This document shows, piece by piece, positions 1-8,569 of a DNA stretch of 62,701 nucleotides. The stretch is from Gammaproteobacteria bacterium (GTDB lineage: Bacteria; Pseudomonadota; Gammaproteobacteria; Competibacterales; Competibacteraceae). The notes under the pieces were generated by a model. The model had not been told where the DNA came from. It saw nothing but the letters and a program-made list of their open reading frames with translations, and ran no database searches. Position 1 is the stretch's first letter; every line of letters starts with the position of its first letter. Location: contig JADLEK010000051.1 in NCBI GenBank assembly GCA_020846135.1, positions 1 through 62,701 on the forward strand. The letters run 5' to 3'. The position numbers and the translations under genes are program-made.

Positions 1-440
1 CCAACTGGCGGAGACTATGATCATTCAGATGCATGGCTACCGTGAACTCAGTTCGGATACTCGATCGGTAAACGGCTTATCCCTCGCCGTCAACTGGGAG
101 TCAAGGACAGGGGGGTGAACGACTACACCTGAACAACACTGGAACGGGATCACTGTGAGAGGTGGTTGCCCAAGCCAATGGCGCTGCTGGCCCCAACACC
201 ATCACCATCGACGCTGACCTGACGGGAGTGATGAACATCGAGAGACCCTGTTTGTCAACCCAATAAGTGTGCCGAACGGTATTGTGCCGCTATACTTGAG
301 ACATCCGGTAATAGACGAATATGCCGCAGTGTTGACCGGACGACTTTGGAGGTTTGACGAAATGGCACAGGCGGGAACGTACATTCGCGCATTCACACCG
401 AACATGGCGCACCTCAACCCAGAGTTTCCGTATCCTGTCA
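1..440 (+). pseudogene. Decayed beta-helix-like coding fragment, no intact gene
   Basis: No complete gene is visible before mutL. In the frame starting at 117 the translation reads NNTGTGSL, then a TGA at 156-158, then EVVAQANGAAGPNTITID and a stop at 264-266. The pattern G-S-L-R-x-A-x-x-x-A-N-G-x-x-G-P-x-T-I-T is typical of right-handed beta-helix surface proteins, and the stop sits where an Arg codon (CGA to TGA) would be expected. A second frame is open from 218 to 448 and includes the strings NPISVPNGIVPLYLRHP and FTPNMAHLNPEF; I do not recognise it. Its stop overlaps the proposed mutL start. The region is most likely a mutated remnant of a secreted protein. The beta-helix call rests on one short motif only. 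Confidence 0.35.
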
Positions 441-2261
441 ATGTGTAAGTCCTACATTATTTCCCCTCTCTTGACCTCCCGCATCCAGCTCCTGCCGCCG
501 CAACTGATCAGCCAGATCGCTGCCGGTGAAGTCGTCGAGCGCCCGGCTTCGGTAGTTAAGGAGCTGCTGGAAAACAGCCTGGATGCCGGCGCGAGTCGTA
601 TTGTGGTTGAAGTGGAACAGGCCGGGGTTCGGCTGATTCGGATTCGAGATAACGGCTCCGGCATCACTCCTGACGATCTCGCTTTGGCGCTGACCCGCCA
701 CGCTACCAGTAAAATCGCTAGTTTCGATGATCTCCAGCAAGTCGCCAGCCTCGGCTTTCGCGGCGAAGCATTGCCCAGCATCGCCTCGGTCTCCCGTTTG
801 ACTCTGACCTCCCGCACGGCTGGACAGGACAGTGGTTGGCGGATCAGCGGCGATGCGATGGACGAAGCTGCGCCCGTTCCGCACCCGATTGGAACCACGG
901 TGGAAGTCCGCGATCTGTTCTTCAACGTGCCGGCCCGCCGCAAGTTTTTACGCAGCGAGCGCACCGAGTTCAGTCATATCGAAGAAGGCGTTCGCCGCTT
1001 GGCCTTGAGCCGATTCACGGTCGGTTTCAGCCTGTGGCATCACCAACGGGTGGTGTTGAATCTGGAGCCGGCGACCGATCAGATCGCGTGGGCGCAACGG
1101 GTCGCGGAACTGTGCGGGCCGGAATTCATCGCTGCCAGTGCTTTCACCGACCGTGAGGATGCCGGGCTACGGTTGTGGGGCTGGATTGGTCTGCCGGAAA
1201 CCGCCCGCGCCCAGCCCGATCTGCAATACTTTTTCGTCAATGGCCGTCCGGTGCGCGACCGGGTGATCAACCATGCGTTGCGCCAGGCTTATCAGGATGT
1301 GTTGTACCGGGATCGACATCCCGCCGCTGTGCTGTATCTGGAACTTGATCCCGCCGCGCTCGATGTCAACGCGCATCCGACCAAACAGGAAGTGCGTTTC
1401 CGGGAATCATCGCCCGTTCATGACTTCATCCGCCGCACGGTCCAGACCGCACTGGCGGACATCCGGCCTGGCACAGCGCCGCCGCCGCTGATTCAGGTTG
1501 AGGGACGTAGTGGGGGATTAGTCCATCGGTTCAGCCCCCCCGGCCCGTCGGGTTTGCCCTTGCGCGGGGTACAGGAACGGATGAGCGCCTACGCGCAATT
1601 GCATCAGGCAACGCCGGCTGAATCCGATGCCGCGATGACTTCGGCTACCGCCATTGCGATCACCGAACCCGATCCCGAACCGCCGCTGGGCTATGCGCTC
1701 GGCCAGTTGCACGGGTGCTATGTGCTGGCGGAAAACCCGTCCGGGCTGGTGGTCGTGGACATGCACGCCGCCCATGAGCGCATTCTGTATGAACGGCTGA
1801 AAGCCGCTTTGGCCGAAGGCGGTCTCGCTACCCAAGCCTTGCTGGTTCCGGTCACGTTGACCGTTAATGCGTCCGAGCGGCGGCAGATTGAAGAACAAGG
1901 CAATCTGTTTGCCAAGGCGGGTTTTGAAGTGGCGTTGCTCGGGCCGGAAATCGCGGTGGTGCGGCAAATTCCGGCGCTGCTGGCCGGGGCGGACATTGCC
2001 GGACTGGTGCGCGACATGCTGGCCGATCTGGCGGCGGAGCAGGCCAGTGACCGTTCCGAGGCCGCCATTCTGGCGCTATTGGGCAGTCTGGCCTGTCATG
2101 GTGCGATCCGGGTCAACCGGCGCTTGAATCTGCTGGAAATGAACGCCCTGCTGCGCGATATGGAGCGCACCGACCACGGTGGTCAATGCAATCACGGTCG
2201 ACCCACCTGGGCGCAATTGACGCTGGAAGAACTGGATCGGCTGTTCCGGCGCGGGCGATAA
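441..2261 (+). CDS. mutL: DNA mismatch repair protein MutL, endonuclease type
   Basis: About 606 residues. MutL couples mismatch recognition by MutS to strand incision. The N-terminal GHKL ATPase motifs are present: IAAGEVVERPASVVKELLEN, DNGSGI and GFRGEALPSIASVSRL. After a Pro-rich linker, the C-terminal dimerisation domain carries DMHAAHERILYE, which fits the metal-binding endonuclease signature DxHA(x2)E(x4)E. It is followed by ACHGAIRVNRR and CNHGRP, the other pieces of that site. This is the nicking form found in bacteria without MutH. The start is uncertain: ATG 441 has no good Shine-Dalgarno sequence, and TTG 471 would give MTSRIQLLPPQL, closer to Pseudomonas MutL. A TTG at 354 is also open but adds an unrelated tail. 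Confidence 0.95.
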   Translation: MCKSYIISPLLTSRIQLLPPQLISQIAAGEVVERPASVVKELLENSLDAGASRIVVEVEQAGVRLIRIRDNGSGITPDDLALALTRHATSKIASFDDLQQVASLGFRGEALPSIASVSRLTLTSRTAGQDSGWRISGDAMDEAAPVPHPIGTTVEVRDLFFNVPARRKFLRSERTEFSHIEEGVRRLALSRFTVGFSLWHHQRVVLNLEPATDQIAWAQRVAELCGPEFIAASAFTDREDAGLRLWGWIGLPETARAQPDLQYFFVNGRPVRDRVINHALRQAYQDVLYRDRHPAAVLYLELDPAALDVNAHPTKQEVRFRESSPVHDFIRRTVQTALADIRPGTAPPPLIQVEGRSGGLVHRFSPPGPSGLPLRGVQERMSAYAQLHQATPAESDAAMTSATAIAITEPDPEPPLGYALGQLHGCYVLAENPSGLVVVDMHAAHERILYERLKAALAEGGLATQALLVPVTLTVNASERRQIEEQGNLFAKAGFEVALLGPEIAVVRQIPALLAGADIAGLVRDMLADLAAEQASDRSEAAILALLGSLACHGAIRVNRRLNLLEMNALLRDMERTDHGGQCNHGRPTWAQLTLEELDRLFRRGR

Positions 2262-2411
2262 GCGGATGCTGTGCTGGATTGAACGTTCTGGCGGCAGTGC
2301 GCTCATCCCGGCTGGACTCTATCAAGTCCCCGCGATTAGGAGGAAAATCCACCCTTGCGATCCGGTTTCTCGGTGATTCAACCCAACCCAATGCTCAAGG
2401 AGCTTTCAATC

Positions 2412-3161
2412 ATGCGCAGTCTTTCTCTGCTTGGCGTGGCCTTGCTAACTCTTCTAGCGTCAGCGTGCGCGACGGGGCCTGCCAGCCAGCAGCCGTCGGG
2501 ACCCGCCGCCTATGCCGCGTATCTGACCTATCCTGACCGTCTGCAACCGGTACCCGGCGACGATGGCGCTTATCGCTGGATCGACCCCAGCGCCAAACTG
2601 GCCCAGTACAACCGGATTCTACTCGATCCCATTCAGGTTCAGTTGGCTAGCGATGCTGACTATAAGGCGATTGATCCGGCTCAACTGCAAACCCTGACCG
2701 ACTATTTTCGGCAGTCCATCGCGAAAGCCCTTGGCAATGCCTATCCGATAGTCGCCAAGCCAGGACCGGAGGTGATGCGGGTGAAAATCGTCATCACCAA
2801 TCTAGTGCCCACCAAACCGGAGATGAGCGTGGTCACGCTGGTGGTGCCTTTCGCTACGGTTCCTGATATGGCTTCGGGAGTAGCAACGGGCGGTCCGGCC
2901 GGGTCCGCGCCCTATCTTGGCCGCACCGGCATCGCCGCGCAGTTTATTAGTAGCCAGACCGGCCAAGTGCTTGCCGAGTACGCCGATACCGAAATCGGCC
3001 GGAAATATGTGGTGGATACTTCGAAAGGCGTTGGCAACGCGATTGACACCGGCGTTTCTGATTACATGAAAGCCTATTCGACCTGGGCCTATGCCGAGAA
3101 AGCCTTTGATAAGTGGGCGCAACAACTCCGGGCGTGGCTGGATAAGACTCATGGCCGGTAA
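2412..3161 (+). CDS. DUF3313-family lipoprotein
   Basis: About 249 residues. The start at 2412 is chosen because AAGGAG (2397-2402) lies 9 bases upstream and the following sequence is a lipoprotein signal: a hydrophobic stretch, then a lipobox LLASAC. The mature part, with WIDPSAKLAQYNRILLDPI and later GRKYVVDTSKGVGNAIDTG, resembles DUF3313 lipoproteins, whose function is unknown. It lies 150 bases after mutL and 69 before the next exported protein, on the same strand. A longer reading back to 2355 has no ribosome binding site. The family call is good; the role is unknown. Confidence 0.8.
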   Translation: MRSLSLLGVALLTLLASACATGPASQQPSGPAAYAAYLTYPDRLQPVPGDDGAYRWIDPSAKLAQYNRILLDPIQVQLASDADYKAIDPAQLQTLTDYFRQSIAKALGNAYPIVAKPGPEVMRVKIVITNLVPTKPEMSVVTLVVPFATVPDMASGVATGGPAGSAPYLGRTGIAAQFISSQTGQVLAEYADTEIGRKYVVDTSKGVGNAIDTGVSDYMKAYSTWAYAEKAFDKWAQQLRAWLDKTHGR

Positions 3162-3230
3162 GCGGCCTTTGGAAGCCAGGAAATGGCGCATTGAAGTCCC
3201 GTTGATAACCTGTGTTTGGAGATTGATCTG

Positions 3231-3824
3231 ATGAAGAAAAACCATCAACTGTTATTGGCTGCAACGCTGGGTTGCGCATTCACGCTGCCGGCGCTGGCGG
3301 CGGACAAGGCCCCGGACGCTGATAAAGCCAGCGCGGAACTCAAGGCGGTGCTGAACCAGCACCATGAAGCTCTGAACAAGCACGACCTCAAGGCATTAAT
3401 GGCGCTCTATGCCGATAATCCCAACGTCGCGCTGATGGGCACTGGTTCCGGCGAATTCTGGAAAGGCAAGGCGGCGATCGAAGAGACCTACAAGCACTTT
3501 TTTGAAACCTTCAAGGCCGGTTCGCTGACTCACCAATGTCCGGAAGCGGCCGGAGGCGAAGACGGTAACGATGCCTGGCTGATGGCGTCCTGCGTGATGA
3601 AAGACAGCGATCCGTCTGGCCAGGCCCGTGAGTTCGAGATGAATGTGTCGGCGGTGCTGAAAAAGGAAAAGGCCGGTTGGCGGGTCCAGGCTCTGCACAC
3701 CTCCAACCTGGCTGAAGACAGCGGTCCGCCGCCGGAAGAGGAAGGCGCTGCGCCGGCAACTTCCGCCCCAGCAGCAGCGACGCCTGCGCCGGCTCCGGCA
3801 GCTCCTGCCAAGAAAGCCCCATAA
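3231..3824 (+). CDS. Periplasmic SnoaL/NTF2-like (DUF4440-type) protein
   Basis: About 197 residues. GGAG at 3218-3221 sets the start at 3231. The signal peptide MKKNHQLLLAATLGCAFTL ends near ALAADK. The core (AVLNQHHEALNKHDLKALMA, then LYADNPNVALMG, GSGEFWKGKAAIEETY, VLKKEKAGWRVQALHTS) fits the cone-shaped NTF2/SnoaL fold used by ketosteroid isomerase-like and DUF4440 proteins. The last 40 residues are a Pro/Ala-rich tail ending in KKAP. The next gene, the glycine-rich protein, starts 13 bases downstream, so the two are probably co-transcribed. The ligand is unknown. Confidence 0.75.
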   Translation: MKKNHQLLLAATLGCAFTLPALAADKAPDADKASAELKAVLNQHHEALNKHDLKALMALYADNPNVALMGTGSGEFWKGKAAIEETYKHFFETFKAGSLTHQCPEAAGGEDGNDAWLMASCVMKDSDPSGQAREFEMNVSAVLKKEKAGWRVQALHTSNLAEDSGPPPEEEGAAPATSAPAAATPAPAPAAPAKKAP

Positions 3825-3837
3825 GCGGAGAACGGCA

Positions 3838-4215
3838 ATGACCGATCAACTTGATGGTGAAACCCGGTCTGAACCGGCTGAGGCGCTGGTCGCCGAGGAG
3901 CGGCGGACGTTTCTGCGCGGCTTGGGTAAATGGTCACAAGCTGTGATTGGTGGCGCAGTGCTGGGCGGTGCATTGACCCACGCTAACCCGGCTCAGGCCT
4001 GGGCAGCGGCTCGTGGCGCTGGTGGTTCGGCGGCCGTCCGTGGAGGCGGTGGCGGTGGTTGGGTTAACCGCTATGGCGGTGGTGGCGGCGGCTGGGTCAA
4101 CCGGTCTGGCGGCGGCGGCGCTTGGGTCAATGGCGGCGGCGGCGGCTGGATCAATGGCGGCGGCGGCTGGATCAATCGCTACGGTGGTGGTGGATCGGCT
4201 TGGGTCAATCGCTGA
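3838..4215 (+). CDS. Tat-leader glycine-rich protein with six WxN motifs; candidate cyclophane RiPP precursor
   Basis: 125 residues, with GGAG just upstream. Residues 1-31 are polar and end in ERRTFLRGLGKW, a twin-arginine motif (RR at 22-23). Residues 35-46 are hydrophobic and AQA at 52-54 could be a signal peptidase site. From 69 to the end the protein is almost pure glycine interrupted by Trp-Val/Ile-Asn at 75, 86, 96, 104, 111 and 122, mostly followed by Arg, and it ends exactly at WVNR. Known three-residue cyclophane peptides (Xye, Grr and Fxs types) are crosslinked by radical SAM enzymes between an aromatic residue and a residue two positions later, often Asn. The architecture resembles GrrA-type precursors. 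No matching maturase lies within the window, so the RiPP call is inference. The alternative is a simple glycine-rich exported protein. Confidence 0.6.
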   Translation: MTDQLDGETRSEPAEALVAEERRTFLRGLGKWSQAVIGGAVLGGALTHANPAQAWAAARGAGGSAAVRGGGGGGWVNRYGGGGGGWVNRSGGGGAWVNGGGGGWINGGGGWINRYGGGGSAWVNR

Positions 4216-4238
4216 TTTCCATACCCTAAAAAAGTAAA

Positions 4239-4264
4239 GACCCCACGGTGTGCGCCGTGGGGTC
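4239..4264. terminator. Perfect 10-bp hairpin between convergent genes
   Basis: GACCCCACGG at 4239-4248 pairs with CCGTGGGGTC at 4255-4264 around a 6-base loop. The left flank is A-rich (aaaaaagtaaa), so on the minus strand the hairpin is followed by a T-rich run. It probably ends minus-strand transcription from the phasin gene and may also stop plus-strand transcripts from the glycine-rich gene. Confidence 0.65.
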
Positions 4265-4291
4265 CTGGTTAAAACAGGTCTTGGTTAAAAT

Positions 4292-4316
4292 TAAGCGGAT
4301 TTAAAATCGCCGCTTA
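4292..4316 (-). terminator. Hairpin overlapping the phasin stop codon
   Basis: TAAGCGG (4292-4298) pairs with CCGCTTA (4310-4316). On the minus strand the stem begins with the phasin TAA stop and is followed by ATTTT. It is the first of two tandem hairpins downstream of phasin. Confidence 0.45.
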
Positions 4317-4703
4317 TTTCTTCAGCGCAAGAACGCTTTGATTCAACGCCTCAACCCGCTGGGTCAGCTCCTGAATGTCATTCTGGGTCGGAACACCCAT
4401 CCGGTGCATGACCTGGGCGACCCGCTCCTGGAACAGCTCTTCCAGCCGGTCAAACTGCTCGTTGGCCTTGCCACGAAACTCGACCACCTTGCCTTTGGCG
4501 TCTTCAAACTGAGTTTCAGCGGCCTGCTTGGCCCGTTTCTCAACCGCCTCGCCTTCCTGCACCAGGGTCTGGAACAGCTTCTCGCTTTCCTCTTGGGTCT
4601 TGGCGAAAGCGCCCAGCCCCGCCAGCCAAATGCGATTGGCCGATTCACGGATGTTGGCGACAGCCGGGGCTTCTACGATCGTTTTCAACGCAACGCTTGC
4701 CAT
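4314..4703 (-). CDS. Phasin, PHA granule-associated protein
   Basis: 129 residues. The start at 4703 is chosen for GAGGAGA just upstream. Phasins coat polyhydroxyalkanoate granules and control their number and size. The helical sequence RIWLAGLGAFAKTQEESEKL followed by LVQEGEAVEKRAK is the hallmark of the PhaI/PhaF-type phasin family, and the C-terminal ELTQRVEALNQSVLALKK looks like a short coiled coil. There is no Lys/Ala-rich DNA-binding tail of the PhaF type. It is last on the minus strand after lysS and pyrC and is followed by two hairpins. It is the main hint that this organism stores PHA. Confidence 0.88.
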   Translation of the reverse strand: MASVALKTIVEAPAVANIRESANRIWLAGLGAFAKTQEESEKLFQTLVQEGEAVEKRAKQAAETQFEDAKGKVVEFRGKANEQFDRLEELFQERVAQVMHRMGVPTQNDIQELTQRVEALNQSVLALKK

Positions 4704-4829
4704 GATGCTTCTCCTCGACTCAAGGTCTTCTTGATTCAAAATGCCGGTTTTGATGATGACCGGCGGGTTTCAACCTATGTTGAGGCGTACTTTAGCGATG
4801 AAAATTAGAGTGAACACCCTACCTGCGTC

Positions 4830-5864
4830 TCAAGCGATCAATCGCCAGTACAGCATTTCCCCGGCGCGTAGCGGAATCAGCAGATCGGTGCCGAAAGGCA
4901 GCGTTTCGGGAACATAAGCCAGTTGGCGTTGCAAAGTCAGCGTTCCAACGTTGTGCGGCAGGCCGTAGAAATCCGGGCCGTAAAAACTGGCGAAGGCTTC
5001 CAGCCGCTCCAGCGCACCGGCGGCATCAAACGCCTCGGCGTACAGCTCCAGCGCGGCGTATGCGGTATAGCACCCAGCGCAACCACAGGCGGCTTCCTTG
5101 CCCTGGATCGGGTGCGGGGCGCTGTCGGTGCCGAGAAAGAACCTGGGATTGCCGCTAGTCGCTGCCCGGACTAAGGCTTGTCGATGCTGCTCGCGCTTAA
5201 GAATCGGCAGACAATAATAGTGAGGCCGGATGCCGCCCTGAAAAATGGCGTTGCGGTTATAGAGCAGATGATGAGCGGTAATCGTCGCCGCTACCGTCAC
5301 TGGCGCATCCCGCACAAAGTCCGCCGCTTCCTGGGTGGTGATATGCTCCAGTACAATCTTCAAAGCGGGGAAATCCCGGATCAGCGGGATGAGAACCCGC
5401 TCGATAAACACCGCCTCCCGGTCGAAAATATCCACATCCGGATCAGTGACCTCACCGTGAACCAGCAGCGGCATTCCACCGCGCTGCATGGCTTCCAGCG
5501 CTGGGTAAATCCGGCGGATATCCGTTACCCCGGAATCCGAATTGGTCGTAGCGCCGGCGGGATACAGCTTGCTGGCGACAACGTGGCCGGATGCTTTGGC
5601 GCGGTCGATCTCGGCGGGCGGCGTCTGATCGGTCAGATACAGCGTCATCAGCGGCTGAAAATCCAACCTTGGCGGCACGGCGTCCAGGATTCGCCGCCGA
5701 TAAGCCAGCGCCTGTTCGACCGTGGTCACTGGCGGGCGCAAGTTGGGCATGATAATGGCGCGAGCAAACTGGCGGGCGCTGTGGGGAACGACCGCTTGCA
5801 AGGCGGCGCCGGCGCGCAGGTGCAAATGCCAGTCGTCGGGGCGAGTCAGGGTCAGGGTATTCAT
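4830..5864 (-). CDS. pyrC: Dihydroorotase, class II
   Basis: 344 residues, the usual length of the E. coli-type enzyme. It converts N-carbamoyl-L-aspartate to dihydroorotate in pyrimidine synthesis. The zinc ligands are visible: DWHLHLR near the N-terminus (HxH), the carboxylated Lys in [16 protein letters not shown], His in LLVHGEV, His in LEHITT and Asp in LGTDSAPH. It starts 42 bases after the lysS stop on the same strand, so the two are probably co-transcribed. Confidence 0.95.
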   Translation of the reverse strand: MNTLTLTRPDDWHLHLRAGAALQAVVPHSARQFARAIIMPNLRPPVTTVEQALAYRRRILDAVPPRLDFQPLMTLYLTDQTPPAEIDRAKASGHVVASKLYPAGATTNSDSGVTDIRRIYPALEAMQRGGMPLLVHGEVTDPDVDIFDREAVFIERVLIPLIRDFPALKIVLEHITTQEAADFVRDAPVTVAATITAHHLLYNRNAIFQGGIRPHYYCLPILKREQHRQALVRAATSGNPRFFLGTDSAPHPIQGKEAACGCAGCYTAYAALELYAEAFDAAGALERLEAFASFYGPDFYGLPHNVGTLTLQRQLAYVPETLPFGTDLLIPLRAGEMLYWRLIA

Positions 5865-5906
5865 GCAGGTTCCAGCGCAAGCGTTGCCAAGCTGAAGTCA
5901 GCGATA

Positions 5907-7403
5907 CTATTCGGGCCGCAACTGCGGGAACAGCAGCACATCGCGGATTGACGGCGCGTCGGCGAACAGCATCACCAGCCGGTCGATGCCGATACCTTCG
6001 CCCGCAGTCGGCGGCAAGCCATATTCCAGCGCCCGGATGTAATCAGCATCGTAGTGCATCGCCTCGTGATCGCCCGCCGCCTTGGCCTCGGCCTGTTGAC
6101 GAAACCGTTCGGCCTGATCCTCGGGATCGTTCAACTCGGAAAAGCCATTAGCGATTTCCCGTCCACCGATAAACAGTTCAAACCGGTCGGTAATCCCAGG
6201 GTCCTGATCATTGCGTCGGGCCAGTGGCGATACTTCGGTCGGATAAGCGGTAATAAAGGTCGGATCGCGCAACTGGTGTTCAACCGTCTGCTCGAAAATC
6301 TCGATTTGCACCCGGCCCAAACTGTGTTCCGGCGCTATTTTCAAGCCCAGTCCTTCCGCAATTGGCCTGGCGCTGGATAAATCATCCAAAGCGGCGGCAG
6401 TGATCGCCGGATTAAAATAAAGAATTGCCTCCCGGACCGTGAAGCGGCGGAATGGCTGGCCAAAATTACAGGTCTCGCCCTGGTAGGAAATCTGCGCATC
6501 ACCGAGCAGGGTTTGCGCCATCCCGCGCAATAACTCTTCGGTTAAATTCATCAAATCATGATAGTCCGCGTAGGCCTGATAAAACTCCAGCATGGTGAAT
6601 TCAGGATTATGCCGGGTCGATAAGCCTTCATTGCGGAAATTACGATTAATCTCATACACCTGCTCAAAGCCGCCAACCACCAGTCGCTTCAAGTACAGTT
6701 CCGGGGCAATCCGCAAGTACAGCGGCATATCCAGCGCGTTGTGATGAGTAATAAACGGTCGCGCCGCTGCCCCGCCAGGAATGGGTTGCATCATCGGAGT
6801 CTCGACTTCCAGAAAACCACGCTGGTTAAAAAACTCACGGATATGCGCAACAATGGCGGAACGCAACCAGAATGTGGCCCGCGTCGACTCATTCATGATC
6901 AGATCGACATAGCGTTGCCGATAACAGGTTTCCTGATCGGCCAAACCATGAAACTTCTCCGGCAAGGGCCGCAATGATTTGGTCAACAACCGCAGCCCGT
7001 CCACTTTCACCGATAATTCGCCGGTTTTGGTTTTAAACACGGTGCCTTCCGCACCAAGAATGTCGCCCAAATCCCAGCCTTTGAACTCTTCATACCGCCC
7101 ATCCGGCAGGGCATTCTTCTGGATAAACAGTTGAATGTCGCCGGACTGGTCACGCAACCGGGCGAAACTGACCTTGCCCATGATCCGTTTCGCCAGCATC
7201 CGTCCGGCAACGACGACCCGTCGGGACTCCACTTCCAGTTCAACGCTACTCTTGCCGCCCTCAGTGGCCTGCACTTCCGCAGCCAGTGCGTTGCGGCGAA
7301 AGTCAGTGGGATAGGCATTGCCGCCCTGGCGCAGATCGCTGAGCTTTTGGCGGCGCAAGGCGATCAGCTTGTTTTCTTCAAGAATTTCTTCGTGGGAAGT
7401 CAT
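5907..7403 (-). CDS. lysS: Lysyl-tRNA synthetase, class II
   Basis: 498 residues from ATG 7403; a TTG at 7430 would add nine residues and neither has a strong Shine-Dalgarno sequence. It charges tRNA-Lys. The N-terminal OB-fold anticodon-binding domain includes [19 protein letters not shown]. The class II core shows motif 2 ([20 protein letters not shown]) and motif 3 ([11 protein letters not shown]). prfB, often next to lysS, is not here. The gene diverges from the amidohydrolase gene at 7601. Confidence 0.96.
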   Translation of the reverse strand: MTSHEEILEENKLIALRRQKLSDLRQGGNAYPTDFRRNALAAEVQATEGGKSSVELEVESRRVVVAGRMLAKRIMGKVSFARLRDQSGDIQLFIQKNALPDGRYEEFKGWDLGDILGAEGTVFKTKTGELSVKVDGLRLLTKSLRPLPEKFHGLADQETCYRQRYVDLIMNESTRATFWLRSAIVAHIREFFNQRGFLEVETPMMQPIPGGAAARPFITHHNALDMPLYLRIAPELYLKRLVVGGFEQVYEINRNFRNEGLSTRHNPEFTMLEFYQAYADYHDLMNLTEELLRGMAQTLLGDAQISYQGETCNFGQPFRRFTVREAILYFNPAITAAALDDLSSARPIAEGLGLKIAPEHSLGRVQIEIFEQTVEHQLRDPTFITAYPTEVSPLARRNDQDPGITDRFELFIGGREIANGFSELNDPEDQAERFRQQAEAKAAGDHEAMHYDADYIRALEYGLPPTAGEGIGIDRLVMLFADAPSIRDVLLFPQLRPE

Positions 7404-7600
7404 GGGGTTGCTCGATTGGAGGGGCTTCAATCAGTATTCAGCTTGTTCAGCCGGGGGCGTTTTCAGCAGCGACAGGATCATGCAGCAATTCCTTTTTTGC
7501 CCGGCTTGCCCGCCAACCGGGCGCTCAATTCGACTATGATAGTTTAATCATCATCGTTTCATCACCATCGCCAACCACCTAGAGACAGAGGTTGAGAATC

Positions 7601-8569
7601 ATGGCGCGAAGCAGAACAGTGGCCGTTTACGCTGGAGAAGAACTGGGCCGCTACGGGTTTGAGGATCATCCATTCGGCGAGGATCGCATCCACGCCTTCT
7701 GGGACGAGATGCACATCCGACAGCTCGACTATCAGGTGCGGATATTTTCGCCCGCCGTGGCCACCGAGGATCAGCTCCGACTGTTCCACACCCCCGACTA
7801 TGTCGAAAAGGTCAGGATTTTTTCCGAATCCGGCGATGGTCTGCTCGATTATGGCGACACGCCCGCCTACAAGGGCGTATTCGAGGATGCGTCAGTGGTG
7901 GTCGGCACCGTGATTGACGCGGTGCGCAAGATCATGGGCAATGAGACCCGGCGGGCGTTCGTGCCGATTGCCGGCCTGCACCACAGTATGCCTGACACCG
8001 CCGCCGGGTTTTGCGTCTTCAACGATGTCGGGGTTGCGATCAAGCTGATCCAGCAAGAATACGGTCTGGAGCGGATCGCCTATGTCGATATTGACGCCCA
8101 TCACGGCGACGGCCTGTTTTATCCGTTTGAATCCGACCCGACCGTGATTTTCGCCGATATTCATGAAGATGGCCGTTATAACTTCCCACAAAGCGGCTTT
8201 CCGCATGAGGTGGGCAAGGGGCCAGCCAAGGGCCGCAAGCTGAATATCCCGTTGCTGCCGCTGTCCGCCGACGATGATTTTCTGATGATGTGGGACAAGA
8301 TCGAGGGCTTTGTGCGCCAGTGGGAACCGCAATTCATCTTCATGAACTGCGGCGCTGACGGCCTCGATGGCGATCCGCTGGCGCATCTGCACTACACAGC
8401 TCGCGCCCACGCCCGCGCTGCGCGGGGTTTGTGCCAGATCGCCGAGGAATTTGCCGAGGGCCGTATCCTGGGCGTCGGCGGCGGCGGTTACGATCTGCGC
8501 AATGTCGGTAAAGCCTGGGTAGCGGTGATCGACGCCTTCCTCGAAACCCCGATGCGTGCAGATGGCTGA
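7601..8569 (+). CDS. Histone deacetylase-fold zinc amidohydrolase
   Basis: 322 residues. ATG 7601 is preferred over TTG 7592. The family contains acetylpolyamine amidohydrolases, AcuC and bacterial HDAC-like enzymes that remove acetyl groups from amines. The catalytic features are present: the tandem His in [18 protein letters not shown], the metal-binding [16 protein letters not shown], the third metal Asp in [14 protein letters not shown], and GGGGYD with the transition-state Tyr. The substrate cannot be read from the sequence. The stop codon overlaps the start of the DAHP synthase gene (ATGGCTGA), which implies translational coupling. Confidence 0.88.
   Translation: MARSRTVAVYAGEELGRYGFEDHPFGEDRIHAFWDEMHIRQLDYQVRIFSPAVATEDQLRLFHTPDYVEKVRIFSESGDGLLDYGDTPAYKGVFEDASVVVGTVIDAVRKIMGNETRRAFVPIAGLHHSMPDTAAGFCVFNDVGVAIKLIQQEYGLERIAYVDIDAHHGDGLFYPFESDPTVIFADIHEDGRYNFPQSGFPHEVGKGPAKGRKLNIPLLPLSADDDFLMMWDKIEGFVRQWEPQFIFMNCGADGLDGDPLAHLHYTARAHARAARGLCQIAEEFAEGRILGVGGGGYDLRNVGKAWVAVIDAFLETPMRADG

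Noticed and set aside
202..441. Minus-strand 79-codon frame at the window start
   Set aside because: No ribosome binding site or recognisable motif; the plus-strand readings in the same place look more protein-like.
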